From assembly GCA_963847735.1 (NCBI GenBank), contig CAWKAV010000019.1, positions 1-6,364 on the forward strand: 6,364 nt of DNA. Direction: 5' to 3'. The notes beneath the pieces were generated by a model, which was not told the DNA's origin, made no database searches, and saw only the letters and a list, made by a program, of their open reading frames with translations. The position numbers were made by a program, and so were the translations under genes. Positions 1 to 3,786 of the stretch are shown piece after piece (the first letter of the stretch is position 1; the number at the start of each line of letters is the position of its first letter). This stretch comes from CAWKAV01 sp963847735. Lineage in GTDB: Bacteria > Desulfobacterota > Desulfuromonadia > Desulfuromonadales > BM103.

Positions 1-685
1 ACGCACTCTCCGGAAGGCCCTGAATCTTGTAGCGGGCAGCCAGCGGCGCCGGGTAACGGAGCATCAGGTAGTCGGCGGCGTACAGGGCCACATCGACATA
101 GTCCATGGCCGCATCACCAATTGCGCCGCTTGCGGCAAGGCGGTAAGCGCTCTTCTGATTGCGGATATCCGGCCACAGTAGTCCGGGAGTATCGGCCAGA
201 TGGATGCCGTTGCGAAGATCAATCTGCTGGGGACAGGTCGTAATCGCCGGTTTGTCGCCAACCCGGGCCATCTTTCTGCCTGCCAAAGTGTTGATCAGGG
301 TCGATTTACCGACATTGGGAATACCGACCACCATCGCACGCAAGGTCTTCCCCGGTACACCTCGGTTCGGCACCATACTGCGACACAGGCCGGTAATCTG
401 GCTCACGGTAGACCGCTTTGACGCCTCAATGGGAAGGGCCTTTACGTCCGCGAACTGATCGAAGTATGCGACCCATGATTTTGTCACGGCAGGGTCTGCA
501 AGATCATTCTTGTTCAGGACCTTGATGCAGGGCTTATGCCCGCGCAGTTTCTCCAGCAAGGGGTTGGAACTGGACACCGGCAGACGGGCATCAAGCACCT
601 CGATGACGATATCAATCCTCGGCATGACTTCGGCGATCTGCCTTTTGGCTTTCGCCATATGTCCTGGAAACCACTCTATCGCCAT
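1..685 (-). CDS. ylqF: Ribosome biogenesis GTPase YlqF/RbgA, partial (3' end outside window)
   Basis: Circularly permuted GTPase that helps assemble the large (50S) ribosomal subunit in the cytoplasm. I translated the minus strand from the ATG at 685-683 and it stays open for 228 codons to the window edge; the family is usually about 280-300 aa, so the C-terminal part is missing. The N-terminus MAIEWFPGHMAKAKRQI is typical of the family. The GTPase motifs occur in permuted order: G4 NKND at residues 58-61, a G5-like EAS at 87-89, the P-loop GIPNVGKS at 121-128, a G2-like TT at 149-150, and G3 DTPG at 165-168. Leu follows DTPG where classical GTPases carry catalytic Gln, as expected for this HAS-GTPase group. 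The Shine-Dalgarno is weak (AGGG about 10 nt upstream). The gene lies 86 bp downstream of the zinc-ribbon gene on the same strand with no clear terminator between, so co-transcription is likely. Family assignment is firm; the exact cellular role is taken from homologues. Confidence 0.96.
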   Translation of the reverse strand, partial: MAIEWFPGHMAKAKRQIAEVMPRIDIVIEVLDARLPVSSSNPLLEKLRGHKPCIKVLNKNDLADPAVTKSWVAYFDQFADVKALPIEASKRSTVSQITGLCRSMVPNRGVPGKTLRAMVVGIPNVGKSTLINTLAGRKMARVGDKPAITTCPQQIDLRNGIHLADTPGLLWPDIRNQKSAYRLAASGAIGDAAMDYVDVALYAADYLMLRYPAPLAARYKIQGLPESA

Positions 686-771
686 AAATCAATACCCTGT
701 CGGAGAAACGGCACACCGATATGATGACCTGACCAAGGCCGTTGCATTACGAAGTTTTCGGTGTTTTGAGT

Positions 772-1263
772 CTAATAGGACTTGCGGAAAACCGTCTTAT
801 GACATTTGGGACATGGCGGAATTCGCGTGGTCTTTGTCATATGCATCTCGGCTTCGCAATCCTTGCAGGTCAGGGTCCCGGCACTGGTTATTTCCCCGGT
901 TTTATACTCCAGGGATTTCTCGGACCGTTCTGCCAGTTCCGTGAGGGTTGCCGCCGCACTCGTCAAGATACGGGAAAAGGCGCTCTGTGCGCCGGCCGCA
1001 AGGCGCTGCGGCTCAATGGCCTTTTTGACCGCCTCTGCAGCTTTGCCAGCGTTCTCCTTCAAGTCACGCCTGACGTAATCGCCGAGCCTGTCCGCCTGTT
1101 CTCGTGAGAAATCACCAGCCGAAGCGAGTTCCTCCTTGGCTTTCTTCAGAGCCTCATCGAAGGTTTTCTTACCTTCTTCAAGGAGATCTGCAGTACGGGA
1201 AGCCAGCTTTTCATAAAGGCCAATCTCTTCGTGTTCATTTTTGTTTTCATTCTGGTCGCTCAT
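772..1263 (-). CDS. YbeL/DUF1451-type zinc-ribbon protein
   Basis: Protein of 163 aa starting MSDQNENKNE and ending in a four-cysteine zinc ribbon: Cys133-x2-Cys136 and Cys151-x2-Cys154, the second within PCPKC. The middle (about residues 15-120) is charged and helix-forming, with long Lys/Glu/Ala-rich stretches that could be coiled coil. The end pattern YKTGEI, then G-x-LxC-x2-C, then CPKC and FRK resembles E. coli YbeL (DUF1451), whose function is not established; zinc binding is inferred from the cysteines. There is no signal peptide or membrane segment, so it is probably cytoplasmic. An upstream in-frame start would add 17 residues, but I chose the ATG at 1263-1261 because AGGAG (plus-strand 1271-1275) sits 7 nt before it. 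It is divergent from the GcvR-like gene and probably leads a two-gene unit with ylqF. I saw no convincing promoter of its own. Confidence 0.87.
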   Translation of the reverse strand: MSDQNENKNEHEEIGLYEKLASRTADLLEEGKKTFDEALKKAKEELASAGDFSREQADRLGDYVRRDLKENAGKAAEAVKKAIEPQRLAAGAQSAFSRILTSAAATLTELAERSEKSLEYKTGEITSAGTLTCKDCEAEMHMTKTTRIPPCPKCHKTVFRKSY

Positions 1264-1382
1264 GAGATCTCTCCTGGGGAATTTATAGATGAATCTTAAT
1301 GTAAAGACTACCACAAAAGACGCACTTTGGTTATCAACGAAGGCTCATTTTCCTGTACTCTACCGCAATTCTATACTGAAGC

Positions 1383-1410
1383 TTGGCACGCCTGGTGCCA
1401 TTGCGATAAT
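1383..1410 (+). promoter_or_regulatory. Promoter region of the GcvR-like gene, sigma-70 and sigma-54 readings
   Basis: A sigma-70 reading gives -35 TTGGCA (1383-1388), a 16-bp spacer and -10 GATAAT (1405-1410), preceded by TGC (extended -10); each hexamer matches 5 of 6. The same DNA also gives a sigma-54 reading: TTGGCACG with GG at 1385-1386 and GC at 1397-1398, the correct 10-bp separation for -24/-12 elements, although the -12 part reads GTGC rather than TTGC. The start site would be near 1417 or 1410 respectively. Either way the leader before the ATG at 1489 is about 70-80 nt. The sequence alone does not decide between them; the sigma-70 match looks at least as good. Confidence 0.6.
1384..1400. 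repeat. Inverted repeat TGGCAC-N5-GTGCCA in promoter
   Basis: Perfect 6-bp arms separated by GCCTG. It overlaps the -35 and spacer of the sigma-70 reading, and also the -24 and -12 elements of the sigma-54 reading. This is a standard position for a repressor operator. No regulator can be named from the sequence. It may also be the reason the sigma-54 match appears by chance. Confidence 0.55.
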
Positions 1411-1488
1411 TATTTGAAGAAATAACCGGAAGGTGTAACAATAATGCGGTCTTGATGATAGTGTTTTTAACTACCACTGGAGGTGAAT

Positions 1489-2019
1489 ATGCAGAAGAGA
1501 TATATCATGACAGCATTCGGCAAGGACCGCCCGGGGATCGTTGCCGATGTTACGGAAGTCCTCTATGAAAACGGCTGCAACCTGGAGGATACCAGTATGT
1601 CAATGCTGTCCGACGAATTTACCATTAATCTGTTGTTCTCATCCGGCAACAACGACATCGAATCCATTCTAGAGAAAGAGTGTGCTTCACTTGAGCAACA
1701 GAAAGACATCTCGGCTTTCATTCGTCCCATCAAGTCTGTCCAGCAGGAGGCCCTGGCAAAGCTTCCCCTTTGCACCATTCATGTTGAAGGCCTGGACCAG
1801 GCCGGTATCGTCTATAAGATCAGCAGATACCTGTCGGACAATCAACTCAACATCGTTGACCTGAAATCTACAGTAAAAGCCACACCGGAAAGCGGTACGG
1901 CGCTCTACCTGATGGATATCCACATTCAACTGCCGGAAGCCTCTTCAATCAATTTGATTGGTGATGCACTGAACGCCGTTGCCGAAGAGATCAACGTCGA
2001 CATAACGGTCTCTCCCTGA
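1489..2019 (+). CDS. GcvR-like tandem ACT-domain regulatory protein
   Basis: Cytoplasmic protein of 176 aa built from two ACT domains. The first (about residues 3-82) begins YIMTAFGKDRPGIVADVT, and the second (about 93-176) has HVEGLDQAGIVYKISRYL. Each shows the D-x-x-G-I-V turn where ACT domains usually bind amino acids or contact a partner. The length and the double ACT arrangement match the glycine cleavage regulator GcvR (E. coli GcvR is about 190 aa and acts by binding GcvA, not DNA). No catalytic domain is attached. GcvA is not in this window, so the partner and ligand are unknown and glycine or serine sensing is only inference. A GTG at 1483 is in frame, but I chose the ATG at 1489 because GGAGG (1479-1483) lies 5 nt before it and covers the GTG. 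The gene is divergent from the zinc-ribbon gene, and its promoter region contains an operator-like palindrome. Confidence 0.9.
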   Translation: MQKRYIMTAFGKDRPGIVADVTEVLYENGCNLEDTSMSMLSDEFTINLLFSSGNNDIESILEKECASLEQQKDISAFIRPIKSVQQEALAKLPLCTIHVEGLDQAGIVYKISRYLSDNQLNIVDLKSTVKATPESGTALYLMDIHIQLPEASSINLIGDALNAVAEEINVDITVSP

Positions 2020-2028
2020 CAGGCTGGA

Positions 2029-2043
2029 CTCCGAATGGCGGAG
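2029..2043 (+). other. Small hairpin after the GcvR-like gene
   Basis: CTCCG and CGGAG form a 5-bp stem around a 5-nt loop, 10 nt after the stop codon of the ACT gene. No T-run follows, so it is at best a weak or Rho-assisted transcript end. Confidence 0.25.
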
Positions 2044-2070
2044 CGCTGTACATGAACGGTGTTGCACAGG

Positions 2071-2098
2071 CAGACAAGATGAATTTATTTGCTAGAAT
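2071..2098 (+). promoter_or_regulatory. Extended -10 promoter for the 122-aa hypothetical gene
   Basis: TGC followed by TAGAAT (2090-2098) forms an extended -10 element with 5 of 6 matches in the hexamer. CAGACA at 2071-2076 is a 4-of-6 match to the -35 hexamer with a 16-bp spacer. Transcription would start near 2105, about 40 nt before the chosen ATG at 2147, which argues against the GTG at 2117 as start. Confidence 0.45.
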
Positions 2099-2146
2099 GC
2101 ATAAATAATTCAACCTGTGATAGACCTGAAACGGTCAAGGGATGCC

Positions 2147-2515
2147 ATGCACCGGGACCATGTTCTCAATGTTCTGCAGCAAACAGAGGAAAAGCGCGCC
2201 CGCTTCCTTAAAGCCTGGAAGCATGGCGTCGAATACCTCGGGCCAAGGTTCTTTGGCCCGGGGTTACCTGAAACGGCCATGAGCAAGGCCGAACTCATAC
2301 CGCTTCGGGATATCGTAGAAGCCGAATTCGAGAAAGAGAGTGAGGGGGAAGAAGAATTTCTGGCTGCAATGGTGAGCTTCTACGACCCGGCATGGGGAGA
2401 AGAGCTCGCCGCACGTATCGAGTGCCACAAATCGCTCAGCGGTCTCACCCTCGACCTCGATCATGAATGTACCGAAATCATCTGCGAGCTTCTACTGAAC
2501 CATGAAGGCTGGTAG
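2147..2515 (+). CDS. Hypothetical acidic protein, 122 aa
   Basis: I do not recognise this family. The protein begins MHRDHVLNVLQQTEEKRARF and ends ICELLLNHEGW. It is largely helix-forming, with an acidic segment at residues 58-70 (EAEFEKESEGEEE) and a Gly/Pro/aromatic block YLGPRFFGPGLPE at 30-42. Residue 93 (Cys) and residue 108 (Cys), with His94 and His106 nearby, could bind a metal, but the spacing matches no motif I know. There is no signal peptide or membrane helix. The start is ambiguous: GTG at 2117 is in frame but has no Shine-Dalgarno, while the ATG at 2147 has AAGGGA (2137-2142) 4 nt upstream and fits the predicted promoter. It is flanked by intergenic DNA on both sides and is probably monocistronic. 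Coding is supported by an open frame of 132 codons from the GTG and by plausible residue composition. Confidence 0.7.
   Translation: MHRDHVLNVLQQTEEKRARFLKAWKHGVEYLGPRFFGPGLPETAMSKAELIPLRDIVEAEFEKESEGEEEFLAAMVSFYDPAWGEELAARIECHKSLSGLTLDLDHECTEIICELLLNHEGW
2239..2260 (+). repeat. Perfect 8-bp hairpin inside the hypothetical gene
   Basis: CGGGCCAA (2239-2246) pairs with TTGGCCCG (2253-2260) around a 6-nt loop. With one G-U pair the stem extends by four further pairs to 2235 and 2264. It encodes the LGPRFFGPG block of the protein. Confidence 0.5.
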
Positions 2516-2651
2516 CCTGCCGGCCGACCTCAAAGGCACATGAAACAGGCAGTGACTAACGTGCGCCCATCTCTGCGACAGTGGCAAAAGAGCAACTTAC
2601 ACAAAAACGCTTTCTGAACAAAAAAATAATGCTTCTGCAGGGGTGAAATCT

Positions 2652-2689
2652 GTTGCAACTTGGATATAATTACAACAGCAACGTTGCTG
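2652..2689. promoter_or_regulatory. TATAAT box flanked by palindromes (possible promoter-operator)
   Basis: TATAAT at 2665-2670 is a perfect -10 hexamer, but no good -35 is seen 16-18 bp upstream. A perfect 14-bp palindrome CAGCAACGTTGCTG (2676-2689) covers the expected start site near 2677. A second, 8-bp palindrome GTTGCAAC (2652-2659) lies upstream of the -10, with the two centres 27 bp apart. Both are built from GTTGC/GCAAC. A lone -10 box that needs an activator, or a repressor site over the start, would fit. The central CG in a short perfect palindrome recalls LacI-family operators, but no regulator gene is present here. Confidence 0.4.
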
Positions 2690-2707
2690 CCAACGTCAAC
2701 CCCTCAC

Positions 2708-2809
2708 AAGGAGGTCTCGCCTATCGAAAATAAACCTGATCATTGCGAAGAGATTCAGACCAGCCGGCGTCAAGCGCCGGATTTACCCGTGATTAGGGTC
2801 AGAAGATAG
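2708..2809 (+). other. Strong Shine-Dalgarno with a 28-codon frame lacking a normal start
   Basis: AAGGAGGT (2708-2715) is a near-perfect ribosome binding site. Exactly 7 nt later stands ATC (2723-2725), which opens a frame of 28 codons (IENKPDHCEEIQTSRRQAP...) to TAG at 2807-2809. No ATG, GTG or TTG occurs at a usable distance. Either ATC is used as a rare start, or an ancestral ATG was lost, or the purine-rich site has a role other than translation. Coding is not supported by more than this. Confidence 0.2.
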
Positions 2810-2817
2810 GTAAAAAT

Positions 2818-2846
2818 AAAGGCCTGCGCACAAGTGGCAGGCCTTT
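2818..2846 (-). terminator. Intrinsic terminator of the asmA-rubrerythrin-PilZ operon, possibly bidirectional
   Basis: A perfect 10-bp stem AAAGGCCTGC/GCAGGCCTTT encloses a 9-nt loop. On the minus strand it lies 26 bp after the PilZ stop codon and is followed by TTTATTTTTA, a good U-tract. On the plus strand the tail is shorter (CCTTTCACTTCT), so termination of plus-strand transcripts would be weaker but is possible. Confidence 0.88.
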
Positions 2847-2872
2847 CACTTCTCCATAAACACGATCGCACC

Positions 2873-3214
2873 CTACTCTCTCCGTTGCAGATCAAGATCG
2901 TCACAGAGGCCGTGGTACAACTCTTCGCCGGACAAGAATGAGATGATCTCCACGCCCATCCCACCCTTCATTTTTTGGATCATGCTGGCGGGTATCTTTT
3001 TAGACCAACAAACCTCCCCGAGCAAAACAATCAGACCGTCAGGATGACAGATTTCAACCCTGATCTTTGAGCCTGGTTTCGCGACGACCGCGGAACGGAT
3101 AAAGAACCCCTGGTAATTAATGTCATTCGTAAAACCCAGCTTCTCAGCCTTGTCGAAACCGAATTTCAGCGAGAACCTTTTAGGATGACGTCTTTTGATG
3201 CGTTTTTCCGGCAT
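2873..3214 (-). CDS. PilZ-domain protein, 113 aa
   Basis: Single-domain PilZ protein, a family that usually binds cyclic di-GMP and passes the signal to motility, exopolysaccharide or envelope targets. The N-terminal RRHPKRF carries the RxxxR motif (Arg9 and Arg13), and the second motif is DINYQG at residues 31-36, a variant of (D/N)xSxxG with Asn in place of Ser. Strand pattern and length (about 100 aa core) fit; GMGVEI at 85-90 corresponds to the late G-x-x-F/I strand. There is no other domain, signal peptide or membrane helix. The ATG at 3214-3212 follows GGAG with short spacing (3 nt). It starts 21 bp after the rubrerythrin-like stop, with no terminator between, and ends just before a strong terminator, so it is the last gene of the operon. 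Nucleotide binding is inferred and could be affected by the Ser-to-Asn change. Confidence 0.85.
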   Translation of the reverse strand: MPEKRIKRRHPKRFSLKFGFDKAEKLGFTNDINYQGFFIRSAVVAKPGSKIRVEICHPDGLIVLLGEVCWSKKIPASMIQKMKGGMGVEIISFLSGEELYHGLCDDLDLQRRE

Positions 3215-3235
3215 AATCTCCAGATATCATCCTGA

Positions 3236-3727
3236 TTAACTGGCCGAATATTTTGCACGCCGCTCTTGCAGAATTTTGGCGTGCCGGCTTTCCTCACCGG
3301 CTAGCCAGGAGAATGCTTCCCTGCCGTCGTCCGACTGGGCAAGCTTGCTGGCTATTTCAAAGTATTCGGCAAACTTTACTTCTGCCTCGATAGCCATGTC
3401 GAGTGCCTGGATGTCGGCATTCTCTGTTTTCAATACCGCTTCCAGACGTTCCGCATCGGGGAAGATCTTGTCATCGGAGAACCGGTTGAGGTATGGCAGG
3501 AACTCTTCTTCGTAATCGGCAAACGAACCGTCCTGGTATTTTGCCTCCAACTGGTTCAAACGTCGCAGATGTTCCACCTCGTCCTGGGCAAGCCAGGTGA
3601 AGAGTTCTTTCAAAGCCGGGTCCGTGGCACGTTCGGACATGGTCGAATAAAATCGATGGCCGTTCTTTTCTACTTCCTTGGCGGCCCTGATGACTTCAAA
3701 ACCGCTGAAGTGCTTGATACCACTCAT
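3236..3727 (-). CDS. Rubrerythrin-like ferritin-fold diiron protein without rubredoxin domain
   Basis: Protein of 163 aa in the rubrerythrin/COG1633 ferritin-like group, four helices holding a diiron centre; relatives reduce peroxide or handle iron in anaerobes. Likely ligands are Glu20 (EVEKNGHRFY, helix 1), Glu50 and His53 (DEVEH, helix 2), Glu114 or Glu116 (AIEAE, helix 3), and Glu146 with His149 (EESRH, helix 4). There is no CxxC, so the rubredoxin iron domain of classical rubrerythrin is absent and an external electron donor would be needed. An upstream in-frame ATG would add 22 residues, but the ATG at 3727-3725 (MSGIKHF) has AAGGA 8 nt before it; the ATG at 3736-3734 overlaps that site. 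It lies 55 bp after asmA and 21 bp before the PilZ gene. Enzyme activity is inferred; the fold is well supported. Confidence 0.88.
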   Translation of the reverse strand: MSGIKHFSGFEVIRAAKEVEKNGHRFYSTMSERATDPALKELFTWLAQDEVEHLRRLNQLEAKYQDGSFADYEEEFLPYLNRFSDDKIFPDAERLEAVLKTENADIQALDMAIEAEVKFAEYFEIASKLAQSDDGREAFSWLAGEESRHAKILQERRAKYSAS

Positions 3728-3759
3728 AAAAGACATCCTTAATGGAAAGTAAAGGTTGT

Positions 3760-3786
3760 TGTATATCAGGCTAGCAGGCCTGTCAA
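3760..3786 (-). promoter_or_regulatory. Possible internal promoter for the rubrerythrin-like and PilZ genes
   Basis: On the minus strand a perfect -35 TTGACA (3786-3781) overlaps the asmA stop codon. It is followed after 15 bp by TATACA (3765-3760), preceded by TGA as an extended -10. The spacer is shorter than the ideal 17 bp. The start would be near 3753. Such a promoter would let the two small genes be expressed without asmA, for example in oxidative stress. Confidence 0.4.

Larger units (their letters stand above)
2677..2846 (+). ncRNA. Candidate small structured RNA or untranslated leader
   Basis: If transcription starts at the TATAAT box, the product would run about 170 nt to the terminator at 2818-2846. 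Its 5' end could fold as a CAGCA/TGCTG stem. Downstream lie a GC-rich hairpin CCGGCG-TCAAG-CGCCGG (2764-2780) and a small ACCC/GGGT hairpin (2785-2799), both of which may be enclosed by GACC (2758-2761) pairing with GGTC (2797-2800). It matches no RNA family I can recognise. Transcription and direction are unproven, and a decayed small gene is an alternative. Confidence 0.3.
2516..2872. other. Intergenic region of about 357 bp without a convincing protein gene
   Basis: This gap lies between the plus-strand hypothetical gene and the convergent PilZ gene. Its first 120 bases show only a 25-codon open frame (2540-2617, MKQAVTN start, AAAGG upstream), which I do not consider supported. From 2641 onward it holds a -10-like TATAAT, palindromes, an isolated strong Shine-Dalgarno, two hairpins and the terminator, each listed separately. 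I could not match it to a known riboswitch or tRNA by eye. Confidence 0.6.

Noticed and set aside
510..944. Long plus-strand open frame of 144 codons
   Set aside because: It lies opposite ylqF and the zinc-ribbon gene, has no family resemblance, and is a shadow of real minus-strand coding sequence.
1282..1287. TATAAA on the minus strand as -10 for the zinc-ribbon gene
   Set aside because: No acceptable -35 at 16-18 bp spacing, and the start site would fall too close to the ribosome binding site.
1444..1455. Tiny leader frame ATG-CGG-TCT-TGA behind AAGGTG in the GcvR-like 5' leader
   Set aside because: Three codons only, with no attenuator structure after it; not enough to call a leader peptide.
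2540..2617. 25-codon open frame with AAAGG upstream in the intergenic gap
   Set aside because: Too short, with no promoter and no recognisable peptide features; expected by chance.
2677..2846. Known riboswitch (c-di-GMP/GEMM, glycine, cobalamin, TPP) in the gap next to PilZ
   Set aside because: None of the conserved cores of these classes that I know could be found by eye, and no gene lies directly downstream on the plus strand.
2770..2964. Minus-strand 64-codon frame across the terminator and the PilZ gene end
   Set aside because: It reads through a strong terminator in a different frame from the PilZ gene, with no ribosome site.
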